This document shows, in pieces, positions 8,528 through 17,006 of a stretch of 64,000 bases of DNA (its first letter is position 1; each line of letters begins with the position of its first letter). This DNA comes from Bacteroidota bacterium. Lineage in GTDB: Bacteria > Bacteroidota > Bacteroidia > Cytophagales > Spirosomataceae. The position numbers and the translations under genes were made by a program. The DNA is taken from contig JAIUOF010000010.1 of the NCBI GenBank assembly GCA_020161355.1, forward strand, positions 1-64,000, written 5' to 3'. The notes beneath the pieces were generated by a model that worked only from the letters and a program-made list of their open reading frames with translations, searched no databases and was not told the DNA's origin.

Positions 8528-8554
8528 CCGGTCTGACCTTCGGTGCTGACCTAC
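8528..8554. repeat. 27-bp direct repeat, copy 1
   Basis: Identical to 8599-8625 and itself built from two GGTCAG/CTGACC half-sites 13 bp apart. The two copies bracket the tpiA terminator hairpin. Confidence 0.85.
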
Positions 8555-8561
8555 GTTTAAG

Positions 8562-8592
8562 AAAAAAGCCAACGCTTGGGGGCATTGGCTTT
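8562..8592 (-). terminator. Terminator of tpiA
   Basis: Read on the minus strand: AAAGCCAA (from 8592), a loop, then TTGGCTTT continuing into a T-run (8567-8562). It sits 44 bp after the tpiA stop and between the two 27-bp direct repeats. Confidence 0.75.
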
Positions 8593-8598
8593 CTTTGT

Positions 8599-8625
8599 CC
8601 GGTCTGACCTTCGGTGCTGACCTAC
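8599..8625. repeat. 27-bp direct repeat, copy 2
   Basis: Exact second copy of the 8528-8554 sequence, ending 11 bp from the tpiA stop. Confidence 0.85.
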
Positions 8626-8635
8626 TTCTTATTCT

Positions 8636-9403
8636 TTATGCAGGAAATGACTTGCTGATATGGGTGAAGTCTCTTGATTTTAAAGAAGCACCGCCTACCA
8701 GGCCACCGTCCACATCGGGTTGAGAGAACAGTTCAACGGCATTGCCCGCACCTACACTTCCACCGTAAAGGATAGAGATTTCGTTGGCAACCGCCTGTCC
8801 GTATTTTGAAGCAAGATGGTCACGCAAAACTTTGTGCATTTCCTGAGCCTGAGCCGAAGAGGCGGTTACGCCGGTTCCAATAGCCCAGATGGGTTCGTAA
8901 GCAATCACTACTTTTTGCAGAGCCTCAGCCGAAAGGTGGAAAAGGCTGTTGGTTAACTGACCCGTCACAAAATCAAAATGGATGCCGGCTTCGCGTTGGG
9001 CCAAAGTTTCGCCACAGCAGAAGATTGGTGTAAGGCCTTCAGCCAAAATAGCGTCCACTTTTTCGGCAATGAAAGCATCAGACTCACCGAAATATTCTCT
9101 TCTTTCTGAGTGACCAATGATGATATACGTAACACCAGCTGATTTCAGCATCGGTACCGACACTTCTCCGGTATATGCACCCGAGGCCTTTGGATAACAG
9201 TTTTGGGCAGCAAGAGCTACCTTAGGTGTATCGATTAATTTTGAGAAAGAACTTAAATAAGGGAAGGGCACACCCAATACCACCTGTACGTTGGGATGAG
9301 TCAATTCGTCTTTTACCATGTTAACTACTTCAGAAAGCAATATTTGGCCTTCTTCGAAAGTCTTGTTCATTTTCCAGTTTCCTGCGGCATATTTTTTTCT
9401 CAT
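8636..9403 (-). CDS. tpiA: Triosephosphate isomerase
   Basis: 255 residues from the ATG at 9403, the usual size; an ATG 13 codons earlier would add a tail not found in the family. It interconverts dihydroxyacetone phosphate and glyceraldehyde 3-phosphate in glycolysis as a TIM-barrel dimer. Catalytic residues are visible: Asn and Lys in GNWKMN, His in IIGHSERR, and Glu in AYEPIWAIGTG. The phosphate loop is LYGGSVGAGN. It is a single gene with a terminator at 8562-8592. A short GC-rich stretch upstream resembles the archaic repeats near 53.4 kb. Confidence 0.97.
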   Translation of the reverse strand: MRKKYAAGNWKMNKTFEEGQILLSEVVNMVKDELTHPNVQVVLGVPFPYLSSFSKLIDTPKVALAAQNCYPKASGAYTGEVSVPMLKSAGVTYIIIGHSERREYFGESDAFIAEKVDAILAEGLTPIFCCGETLAQREAGIHFDFVTGQLTNSLFHLSAEALQKVVIAYEPIWAIGTGVTASSAQAQEMHKVLRDHLASKYGQAVANEISILYGGSVGAGNAVELFSQPDVDGGLVGGASLKSRDFTHISKSFPA

Positions 9404-9520
9404 TGTATTTATTTTTTGGCTTTCAGCATAAGCTTCCGGCAATCAGCAATTTATTTTATTTTTTTGGTAAACCGGGCACGCATAACTCGCATCTCGTTAC
9501 TCGCCCACCGGCACTTTTCT

Positions 9521-10243
9521 TTATTCAATTACCATATTGTGATAAACATTCTGCACGTCGTCGTCTTCATCGAGTTTGTCCAAAAGTTTCTCAATATCGG
9601 CGGCTTCGGCTTCGGTAAGTTTTTTGGTGTCGGTAGGGATACGTTCAAAGTCGGCATGAACAAGCTCCAATCCTTTTTCTTCCAGGAATTTTTGGATGGC
9701 TCCATAGGCCGTAAATTCACCGTAGATGTTGATTTGATTGTTTTCTTCATCGAGGAAAACATCATCGGCTCCAAAGTCTATCAGTTCAAACTCCAGCTCC
9801 TCGAGATCGATGCTGTCGTTGTTGGCGATTTTGAAAATACATTTTCTTTCGAAGATAAAATCAAGCATGCCGTTGGTACCCAGGTTACCTCCGGTTTTGG
9901 AGAAATAAGATCTCACATTAGCCACAGTACGGTTGTTGTTGTCAGTGGTACATTCTACCAAAACAGCAACCCCATGAAGTCCGTAACCTTCCAGTACAAT
10001 CTCTTTGTAGTCTTCCTGATCTTTTGAAGAAGCTCTTTTGATGGCATTGTCCACATTGGTTTTGGGCATATTGGCAGCCTTGGCGTTTTGGATTACCGCC
10101 CTAAGCCTGGAATTGGTGCCAGGGTCAGGACCGCCCGACTTCACAGCCATTACGATGTCTTTGCCTATTCGCGTGAAGATCTTGGCCATGGAGCTCCAAC
10201 GCTTCATTTTACGTGCTTTTCTGAATTCAAACGCTCTTCCCAT
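9521..10243 (-). CDS. YebC/PmpR (TACO1) family protein
   Basis: 240 residues, full length. The YebC start appears as MGRAFEFRKARKMKRWSSMAKIF, followed by GGPDPGTNSRLR and GYGLHGVAVLVE, all hallmarks of the family. These cytoplasmic proteins were long annotated as transcription regulators. More recent work ties YebC/TACO1 to the ribosome, helping translation through proline-rich stretches. The gene stands alone between tpiA and a divergent secreted protease; no operon partner (such as ruvC) is nearby. Confidence 0.93.
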   Translation of the reverse strand: MGRAFEFRKARKMKRWSSMAKIFTRIGKDIVMAVKSGGPDPGTNSRLRAVIQNAKAANMPKTNVDNAIKRASSKDQEDYKEIVLEGYGLHGVAVLVECTTDNNNRTVANVRSYFSKTGGNLGTNGMLDFIFERKCIFKIANNDSIDLEELEFELIDFGADDVFLDEENNQINIYGEFTAYGAIQKFLEEKGLELVHADFERIPTDTKKLTEAEAADIEKLLDKLDEDDDVQNVYHNMVIE

Positions 10244-10433
10244 ATTTAGTATCTTGATTTCAGCCGCAAAATTAGGAAATTATGCTTTGGCTTCATAATC
10301 AAAAGTAGAAATTGTGGGGTCATATAATATCCCAAAAATTGGGTTATAAAGGACGAATAATTATTAAGCGGTATAAAATTTATATTTATTTATAAAATTT
10401 AAAATATTATTTTGCAAAAAAAATGTAGCCTTA

Positions 10434-12920
10434 ATGAAAAGTATTCTACTCGGAATAGTTTTTTCAATCCTTTCTTTCAGCCTTTTTGCTCAGGTTCGAA
10501 TCAATAATCTTTTTGTAAAAAGAACCAGTCAGTCAGTCAGTGATGTCAATACGCAGGGTCAATTGAGCTCCATGGCTTCTGCTCAGGTATTGGCGGTCAA
10601 CAGTACCATTTTGAGTCAGATTAAATTGCAAAAAACTAAAGTAGAATTACTTTTACCTACAAAAAACGGAGACCTGATCTTAGAAATTGAACCCACTAAA
10701 GTGTTGTCAGATAATTTTAAAGTGATGACTCCACAAGGAGTGCATAGAATGAAAATGCCCTCTTTTTTTAAGGGGAAAATCAAAGGTGAGGCAGGCTCTA
10801 CTGTAGTCTTTACCCTAACCAACGGCTCCCTGGAGGGAATGGTTTGGAGTAAAAAGATAAATTTGACCATTGGGAAAATCAAAGATGATCCCGGCAATCT
10901 GCATGTAGTGTACAACACAGAGGATATAAAAAATGATACCCCCATTTGTGCCGGTGAGATAACCAAAGAGATAAAAAATTTTACACCGGAAAGTAACCGT
11001 TCTGTCAGTGTTTCCAATTGCCGGGTGGTTGACATTATGCTTGAAGCCGACAACTATACCTATAACCAATGGGGTGGCACTACCAATGTAGTGAATACGC
11101 TGACTTCGATATTTAACAATGTAGTACAACTTTACAACAATGACGAAGTCAGGATTCAACTCTCTCAGATATTTGTCTGGACTACAGTAGATCCATATAA
11201 TCCTGCAACCAATATCGGTGCCATGCTCGATTCTCTCGATAAATACTGGGATTCTCAAGGCAATACTTTTAACGGGGATATTGTACATTTGGTTTCTGCA
11301 AAAAATTATGGCGGAGGTGTGGCCTACTATTTTACCGGAGGATTTCCTCCGATTTTTAATGGAATGGCTTCCCGGGCTGTGTTTGCCGGATGTACAAAAA
11401 CCGCTGCCAAGGGAGTCAGTACCAGTTTGTCGTCTACGGTGCAGAATATTCCTACTTTCTCCTGGAATGTAGAAGTGATGGCACATGAAATCGGACATAA
11501 TTTCGGGCTACCGCATACGCACAATTGCAGCTGGTCAGATGGTGTAAACCCTCCAAATGCTATAGATAATTGTGGACCGACTGCGGGTTATGTCGAATCG
11601 GGGTGTACATCAGGACCAACGCCGGCTCCGGGTGGAGGAACAATCATGAGTTATTGTCATCTCACCGGCACAGGTATTACCTTTGCCAATGGTTTTGGCC
11701 CTTTGGTAAAACAAAAAATGGCCGCTGAAGTAAATGCAGCAACTTGTTTAGGGGGAGTATTGGCACCTAAGCCTTCTGTTGAAACCACCTTGGTTTGTGC
11801 CAACAATCCTGCATCAATATTGGCATCAGGTTGTACAGGCGGGGTTTACAACTGGTATTCCACGTCCGCTTCCACCATCCCTGTTTTCACGGGCAACCCA
11901 TACAATACACCTTCCTTGAATGCATCCACTACTTATTATGTAACCTGTACACAAACCAATTGTGAAAGTTACAAAACCCCTGCAGTAGTACAGATTTATT
12001 CGGGAGCAGCCCCCGGGGTTTCGAATATAACTCAATGTAGCGGTATCAATGAAACCACTTTGACAGCGAGTGGTTGTTCAGGATTTACCTTAAAATGGTA
12101 TAATGTTTCGAGTGGCGGTACGCCACTTTATACCGGAAATAATGTGATTGCAAGCGGCATCAACAGAGATACAACCTTTTATGTGGAATGTCAAAGTACG
12201 AGTTGTGGCACCTCTCCACGATCAGCTTTAAATATTACTGTGGGTGGACCCTGTCCATACTGCGAACCCACCGGCTTAATTTGCGATGACGATGACCGGC
12301 TTTCCAGATTACAGATTTTATTTGGTGCAACCAGTCTCTATGATCAATTGGTAACTTGCAACACCTCGGGCTTTTCGTTGGTTACGCCTTCGCCACAGGT
12401 CAACTTAACTAAAGGGGCAAACTACAATTTTGGTGTATTTAATCCCGGAAGCTATGAAGATGGCATAGCCGTGTGGATGGATTTGAACAATGATGGGACA
12501 TTCACCAATACCGAGCTCATTTATTCTTTTTATGATGGCAATGCCTGGACCAGTAAAACATTTTCCTATCAGATTCCAATGAGTACAACACCGGGCTTAA
12601 CCCGAATGAGGATTAAAACAACCTATCTGCAGACCCCAGCAGACCCCTGCTCTGTCACTGAAGGTAATGACCCGGTTACCGGATTTTATTTTGGTGAAAT
12701 CAAAGACTTTATCATAAATATTTCCGGGTGCAATACCTCTGAAATCTATGGTGCCATCACCCAGGCAGCAGGCACGTATAAAGCCTCCGAAACCATCGAA
12801 AGTCAGGCCAATGTGGCCGATAATACCACCTATCAGGCAGGGAAGTCCATCTTACTCAAGCCGGGTTTTCAGGCAGGTTCGGCGGAGGTCTTCAAGGCTC
12901 AGATCGGCGGATGCAATTAA
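10434..12920 (+). CDS. Secreted reprolysin-like zinc metalloprotease with GEVED and C-terminal 3-coathanger-type domain
   Basis: 828 residues. Signal peptide 1-19 ends LFAQ. A propeptide-like region runs to about 180, then a metzincin catalytic domain with zinc motif HEIGHNFGLPH at 351-361 and Met-turn IMSYC near 405. Two Ig-like segments rich in paired cysteines cover about 445-610. A GEVED-type domain follows at about 615-755 (EDGIAVWMDLNNDG). The last 60 residues (with AGKSILLKPGFQAG) match the 3-coathanger-stack tail common on Cytophagales exported proteins. It should be exported and degrade proteins outside the cell. It shares its stop region TTAA with the convergent gene. The exact secretion route (type IX is the obvious candidate) is inferred. 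Confidence 0.85.
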   Translation: MKSILLGIVFSILSFSLFAQVRINNLFVKRTSQSVSDVNTQGQLSSMASAQVLAVNSTILSQIKLQKTKVELLLPTKNGDLILEIEPTKVLSDNFKVMTPQGVHRMKMPSFFKGKIKGEAGSTVVFTLTNGSLEGMVWSKKINLTIGKIKDDPGNLHVVYNTEDIKNDTPICAGEITKEIKNFTPESNRSVSVSNCRVVDIMLEADNYTYNQWGGTTNVVNTLTSIFNNVVQLYNNDEVRIQLSQIFVWTTVDPYNPATNIGAMLDSLDKYWDSQGNTFNGDIVHLVSAKNYGGGVAYYFTGGFPPIFNGMASRAVFAGCTKTAAKGVSTSLSSTVQNIPTFSWNVEVMAHEIGHNFGLPHTHNCSWSDGVNPPNAIDNCGPTAGYVESGCTSGPTPAPGGGTIMSYCHLTGTGITFANGFGPLVKQKMAAEVNAATCLGGVLAPKPSVETTLVCANNPASILASGCTGGVYNWYSTSASTIPVFTGNPYNTPSLNASTTYYVTCTQTNCESYKTPAVVQIYSGAAPGVSNITQCSGINETTLTASGCSGFTLKWYNVSSGGTPLYTGNNVIASGINRDTTFYVECQSTSCGTSPRSALNITVGGPCPYCEPTGLICDDDDRLSRLQILFGATSLYDQLVTCNTSGFSLVTPSPQVNLTKGANYNFGVFNPGSYEDGIAVWMDLNNDGTFTNTELIYSFYDGNAWTSKTFSYQIPMSTTPGLTRMRIKTTYLQTPADPCSVTEGNDPVTGFYFGEIKDFIINISGCNTSEIYGAITQAAGTYKASETIESQANVADNTTYQAGKSILLKPGFQAGSAEVFKAQIGGCN

Positions 12921-13552
12921 TCTTCCCTGCTTTCCCGCTTTTTGTAAGGCAAGGCATTGATCAGATTATTGACAGTGTTTTCAGACAAGGACTGAGGGGT
13001 GTCAAACCGTCTCATGGCATCTGCAAAGCTGCTTTGTTGCCACAGCTTCTGTTCGGTCTTTGCATCAAATAAAGCCATGGTGGTGCTTATGCCGTTACGG
13101 TTTCGCCAACCGGCCGGATCCATTTGCATATCTGTTTCTCCCCAAATCACGGCATCGACGCCAAGGATTCTTGCCAGCTGTCCTTTACCCGCTGCAGCCA
13201 ATTCCGAAAACCTGATGTTTTCACTTTGAAGGATTTTATTGGTGGTCAGGAAGTCCTGAACCGTAATGCCATAATTTTTTTTGTTGGCTCTTTTAGATAA
13301 CATGCTGAAGGCAGATTTTTGTAAATCTAAACCCGCCACACGCTCCTGCTCTTTCCAGTCCCCCTGCCTTTTACCTCGCAAACTCATATTTTTGTAGGCC
13401 TCACTAAAAGTAACCTTAAAGGGTAAAATGGCCACTCTTTGATGGCTTTGGGTATATTGACCAATATTGTCAACAACCAGTTTTTGTTGGGTTTGGCAGG
13501 AAAATAAGCTCCATCCCAGAATTAAAGTTATACCGATTATCTTTTTCATCAT
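12917..13552 (-). CDS. Lipoprotein of unknown function, LpoB/CsgG-like fold suspected
   Basis: 211 residues. The signal peptide has a lipobox ending LFSC, so it should be anchored in the envelope. The segment QRVAILPFKVTF followed later by DAVIWGETDMQM resembles the alpha/beta core of the CsgG/LpoB/GNA1162 class of outer-membrane lipoproteins, which bind periplasmic or membrane partners. This match is by eye only. The stop overlaps that of the convergent metalloprotease by sharing TTAA. A 17-bp palindrome lies about 70 bp upstream of the start. Confidence 0.6.
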   Translation of the reverse strand: MMKKIIGITLILGWSLFSCQTQQKLVVDNIGQYTQSHQRVAILPFKVTFSEAYKNMSLRGKRQGDWKEQERVAGLDLQKSAFSMLSKRANKKNYGITVQDFLTTNKILQSENIRFSELAAAGKGQLARILGVDAVIWGETDMQMDPAGWRNRNGISTTMALFDAKTEQKLWQQSSFADAMRRFDTPQSLSENTVNNLINALPYKKRESRED

Positions 13553-13621
13553 TCAGATTTTTTTAACAAATAAAACGAATTTCTTTAGCAATAAATACGT
13601 AATCTTTCCCATATTTGAGGC

Positions 13622-13638
13622 ATTAACATTATGTTAAT
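13622..13638. promoter_or_regulatory. 17-bp palindrome, possible operator
   Basis: ATTAACAT, one base, then ATGTTAAT: a perfect dyad upstream of the lipoprotein gene that starts at 13552. Its shape suits a dimeric regulator, but the A+T-rich context makes chance possible. Confidence 0.3.
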
Positions 13639-13765
13639 ATTTTGTTTCTAATTACCCGAAGTCAACAAGTAATAAAACTAAGAGAACAAGGTCTGGATAT
13701 TGTTTTTAACCAATTAACACTAAAAATTTTAGGATGAAAACCAGGGCTTAATTTTTATTAGCTTT

Positions 13766-13931
13766 GTGTCGCCTTGCCGGCTGGGCCCTACTTTTTTTTG
13801 AAAAAAAGTAGGCAAAAAAACATTCATAAAACAATGATCCTCTCTAAAAATTTGATTTTCAATTAATTAATAGAATAGACATTTGTGGGAATCAAATTTT
13901 TAGAACGGACTGTTTTATGATTTAAAGGAAC
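13766..13931 (+). repeat. Dispersed stem-loop element, copy A
   Basis: Starts with GTCGCC and a C/G-rich motif, then a T-run/A-run hairpin (CCTACTTTTTTT with AAAAAAAGTAGG), an A-run, then a long stem-loop: outer arms TCATAAAACA/TGTTTTATGA, inner arms TCTAAAAATTTGAT/ATCAAATTTTTAGA, with a loop of about 30 bases. It ends TTTAAAGGAAC. It fills much of the gap before the esterase gene and matches copies B, D, E and F. Confidence 0.85.
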
Positions 13932-13972
13932 CTTTTTTTATGTTTTGATCGCAGAATTCTAATAATTAATCT

Positions 13973-14746
13973 ATGAAAAAAATAATTACGTTCTCTTTAA
14001 TTCTCCTTTATTTCAATGCCGTAGCTCAGTATGAGGCTTTTCAGGCTTTGAAATACACCGACAGCAAAGGCACGGTTTTGAATTACCGTTTGCTTTTACC
14101 TCCGGATTACAATCCCAATAATAAGTATCCGCTCCTCTTGTTTCTCCATGGTGGAGGCGAAAGAGGCGATGACAACATTTCTCAGCTGAAATATGGCTCT
14201 GAAATGTTTTTGAATAAATCAAAAGAAACACCATTTATTGGAATATTCCCGCAGTGTGCCAAAGAAGACTATTGGGCATCAGTCAAGTTTTCCCGGGCCA
14301 AATACCCCCTCGAGCTGGATTTTAACTATACCTATCCCGAAAATCCTTCCTTACATGCAGCTGTCGAATTGGTGCAAAGTATGATCAAAGGCAAAAAAGC
14401 CGGCAAAAAAAGAATATTTATCACCGGCATGTCAATGGGTGGCATGGGTACTTTTGAGGCGGTGTATCGTTATCCAAAACTTTTTGCAGCAGCTGCACCT
14501 ATATGCGGTGGGGCCGACCTCAATGCCTACTCCAAAACACAAGCTAAAGTGCCTTTCAGAATATATCATGGCGACGTGGATGGGGTCATCCCGGTAAAAC
14601 ACTCCCGTGAAGCCACCGAAAAACTTAAGGCTTTGGGCTGTGATGTGGTTTACAAAGAGTATCCCGGCGTCAATCACAATTCCTGGGACAATGTATTTAA
14701 AGAGCCCGATTATCTAACCTGGCTTTTGGCACAAAAAAAGAAATAA
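13973..14746 (+). CDS. Secreted alpha/beta-hydrolase (esterase/PHB-depolymerase-like)
   Basis: 257 residues with a signal peptide ending NAVAQ. The core has the oxyanion-hole motif LFLHGGGERGDD and the nucleophile elbow GMSMGG (Ser near residue 154). An Asp in the segment HGDVDGVIP and a His in GVNHNSW complete a plausible catalytic triad. The layout matches the prolyl-oligopeptidase/esterase-D-like hydrolases that Bacteroidota use to remove acyl groups from glycans or cut ester-linked substrates in the periplasm. The substrate is not evident. It lies 37 bp before a DUF5690 transporter gene and may be co-transcribed with it. Confidence 0.82.
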   Translation: MKKIITFSLILLYFNAVAQYEAFQALKYTDSKGTVLNYRLLLPPDYNPNNKYPLLLFLHGGGERGDDNISQLKYGSEMFLNKSKETPFIGIFPQCAKEDYWASVKFSRAKYPLELDFNYTYPENPSLHAAVELVQSMIKGKKAGKKRIFITGMSMGGMGTFEAVYRYPKLFAAAAPICGGADLNAYSKTQAKVPFRIYHGDVDGVIPVKHSREATEKLKALGCDVVYKEYPGVNHNSWDNVFKEPDYLTWLLAQKKK

Positions 14747-14782
14747 CCGTAAAAGAATAAACCCTTAAATTTTCCCGGTATT

Positions 14783-16045
14783 TTGCTGAAGAACAAACTT
14801 ATCAACAGCCCCGAATGGGTAAAAACGCTTTTTGCGGCCGTCGCAGCATTTAGCACTTACCTGTGTTTTTATCCTTTTAGGAGGGCTTATACGGCTGCCA
14901 CTTTTGAAGACTTGTATTATTTTGGCATACATTTTAAAATCCTCATTATTACCGCTCAGGTGGTAGGTTTTGCAGTGTCAAAAGGAATAGGGGTGAAGGT
15001 GGTCTCAGAAATGAAACCCGAAAACCGGCCCAAAAGCCTGCTCCTGTTTACTGCCTTGTCCTGGCTGAGCATGTTGTGTTTTGGTCTGGTGCCTGCACCG
15101 TACAATCTGCTCTTTGTGTTTCTGGGTAGTCTTCCATTGGGGATGTTTTATGGCGTAATCCTGGGTTTTCTCGAAGGTAGGAAAAGCACCGATCTGCTGG
15201 TGGCTGCTCTTACGGCCTCGTTTATCATCGGCTCCGGTTTTGCCAAAAGTGTGGGCAAGTGGGTGATGGGCAGTCTGGATATTTCGGAGTTTATGATGCC
15301 CTTCGTGGCCGATTCGGTCATGTATCTGCCCTTGGCAGTCTCGGTATTGTTTTTAGCTCAGGTTCCGCGACCCGCGGCCGCAGATATTGCTGACCGTGTT
15401 GAACGCCTCCCTATGAGTAAAGCCGACCGAAAGGCTTTTGTGAGAGAATTTGGTTTGGGCCTCACGCTCTTTATTATTTCTTATGTGCTTTTGACAGCTT
15501 ACCGCGAATTCCGCGATAATTTTATGCCGGAGATGCTGGCTGAGCTGGGCTTTGGAGGGAAAACCGCCCTTTTTACGCAAACCGAAATTCCGATTGCGAT
15601 AGTAGTATTGCTTTTGATGGCTTCCATGCGTTGGATCCGAAACCATAGGCTGGCATTTAATGTCATTCAGACTTTACTGCTTACGGGTGCCATCATCATC
15701 GGTGGCAGCACTCTGCTGTATCAGGTGGGTGTGCTCAATCCTATCGTTTGGCTGATAGGCGTGGGTTTTGGAGCCTATGTGGCTTATTCGATGTGTAACA
15801 GCCTGTATTTTGAAAGGATGCTGGCGGCTTTTAAGTATGCTGGCACTGTTGGATTTATGATTACGCTCGCCGATTATTATGCTTATTTTGGGAGTCTTTT
15901 GGTGTTGTTTTACAAAAACTTTTTTCAGCACAATACCAGCAATGTGACTTTTTTTATTTTTGCTTCCTATATTCTTGCCGGAACTTATTTTCTGATGGTC
16001 TTAGGGTCAATGTTTTATTTTCGGAAGAAAGAAAATAGAATTTAA
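14783..16045 (+). CDS. DUF5690 family MFS-like membrane protein
   Basis: 420 residues beginning at a TTG codon; no in-frame ATG is available near the conserved start. About twelve hydrophobic helices are spread over the protein, in the pattern of a major facilitator, and the N-terminus (FYPFRRAYTAATF) matches the Bacteroidota family DUF5690. Substrate and direction are unknown. Its position 37 bp after a secreted esterase suggests uptake of a product released by that enzyme, which is inference only. Confidence 0.8.
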   Translation: MLKNKLINSPEWVKTLFAAVAAFSTYLCFYPFRRAYTAATFEDLYYFGIHFKILIITAQVVGFAVSKGIGVKVVSEMKPENRPKSLLLFTALSWLSMLCFGLVPAPYNLLFVFLGSLPLGMFYGVILGFLEGRKSTDLLVAALTASFIIGSGFAKSVGKWVMGSLDISEFMMPFVADSVMYLPLAVSVLFLAQVPRPAAADIADRVERLPMSKADRKAFVREFGLGLTLFIISYVLLTAYREFRDNFMPEMLAELGFGGKTALFTQTEIPIAIVVLLLMASMRWIRNHRLAFNVIQTLLLTGAIIIGGSTLLYQVGVLNPIVWLIGVGFGAYVAYSMCNSLYFERMLAAFKYAGTVGFMITLADYYAYFGSLLVLFYKNFFQHNTSNVTFFIFASYILAGTYFLMVLGSMFYFRKKENRI

Positions 16046-16083
16046 GAAGATAATTCCTTTTAATTTTAAAAATTGATTAAACT

Positions 16084-16150
16084 TTAAATCAATCTTCAGT
16101 GTTTAGAATATTTTTTGTCAAAATTCATTGTACGATTTGAATGTTTCCAT
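16084..16150. repeat. Direct repeat of about 66 bp, copy 1
   Basis: Begins TTAAATCAATCTTCAGTG and is repeated with only a few differences at 16747-16812. Each copy is followed by a member of the dispersed element family (B and C), so a block rather than the short sequence alone may have been duplicated. Confidence 0.8.
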
Positions 16151-16243
16151 TTTTTTACTTTAAAGATTGCTCTTTTTATTTTGATAGGCTATGAAAGCAG
16201 GCCACTCCTTGAAAAAAATAGTTCTAGTTTTTTTTAATTACTT

Positions 16244-16422
16244 TCGTCGCCTTTCCGGCGGGGAGTTACTTTTTGCGGGTCGCCGCACCGTTCGAAAAAA
16301 GTAACCAAAAAAACATTCACAAAACAATGATCCTCTTGAAAAATTTAATTTAGTATTGTCCCTGGTTTTTCATTTTCCAGCTTAAATTTTTCAAACGGAC
16401 TGTTTTGTGATTTAAATGAACA
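16244..16422 (+). repeat. Dispersed stem-loop element, copy B
   Basis: Same plan as copy A with changed but still complementary arms: hairpin GTTACTTTTT/AAAAAGTAAC (with a GC-rich loop insert), outer arms TCACAAAACA/TGTTTTGTGA, inner arms TTGAAAAATTTAA/TTAAATTTTTCAA. The unpaired TCC/GGA spacer is unchanged. Confidence 0.85.
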
Positions 16423-16746
16423 ATATTTTTTATTTTTCTGCAGTCGCAACTAATATTTAACAATAAGTTATTACGAGAATCTTTTGGTGGTGTGGCAATC
16501 TGGTATGAGTTTTTAGGTGGTCGGCCCTTGCCGTTCAATTTTTTAGGGTCGCCTCTCCTATTCGTTTTTCTTGAATTGTGCCACGATTGGCAAAAATGAA
16601 GGCTTAGCCTCGCTTTAGCTTGGACACAAACAGAGAGTTTTAGGTTTTTCAATTTTTTACAAAATACAATCTAAAGCTAGGTTTAAAGGTCATTTTGTTT
16701 AGAAAATACAACCGTTAGTAATTTTAGAAATTAAAATTTTGCTACC
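16423..16746. other. Non-coding spacer between repeat elements
   Basis: About 320 bp without a convincing gene. A 100-codon minus-strand frame covers it but reads through element B and has no start context or protein-like composition. The GC-richer part (about 16480-16640) may be a fragment of another repeat. Confidence 0.5.
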
Positions 16747-16812
16747 TTAAATCAATCTTCAGTGTTTAGAAAATTTTTTGTCAAAATTCATTGAACGATT
16801 TGAATGTTTCCA
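16747..16812. repeat. Direct repeat of about 66 bp, copy 2
   Basis: Second copy of 16084-16150, differing at a few positions; directly followed by element C. Confidence 0.8.
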
Positions 16813-16833
16813 AATTTTCGTGACACTTTGAAG

Positions 16834-16917
16834 ATTGTTCCCTTTCTTTGGAGGTTCGCCTCCCCGGCTTTTTCTTTGGGTAAGCAAAGAAAGTAGGTCC
16901 CCGCCGGAAGGGCGACG
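16834..16917 (-). repeat. Dispersed element, partial or variant copy C
   Basis: On the minus strand it opens with the family start (GTCGCCCTTCCGGCGGGG) and has a CTTTCTTTG/CAAAGAAA hairpin plus a GGAGG/CCTCC stem. The long second stem-loop is missing, so it is a truncated copy or a related subtype. Confidence 0.65.
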
Positions 16918-17006
16918 AAAGGTTTGTTAATTGTTGTAATCTTTTGAATAAGGGCTTATGGAATAAGCTTTTGAAAATTTGTAATAAACATTCAATCTTA
17001 AATATC

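Noticed and set aside
16350..16652. 100-codon minus-strand frame upstream of the TIM-barrel gene
   Set aside because: It runs through dispersed element B, has low-complexity basic composition and no start context; it is best explained as translation of repeat DNA.
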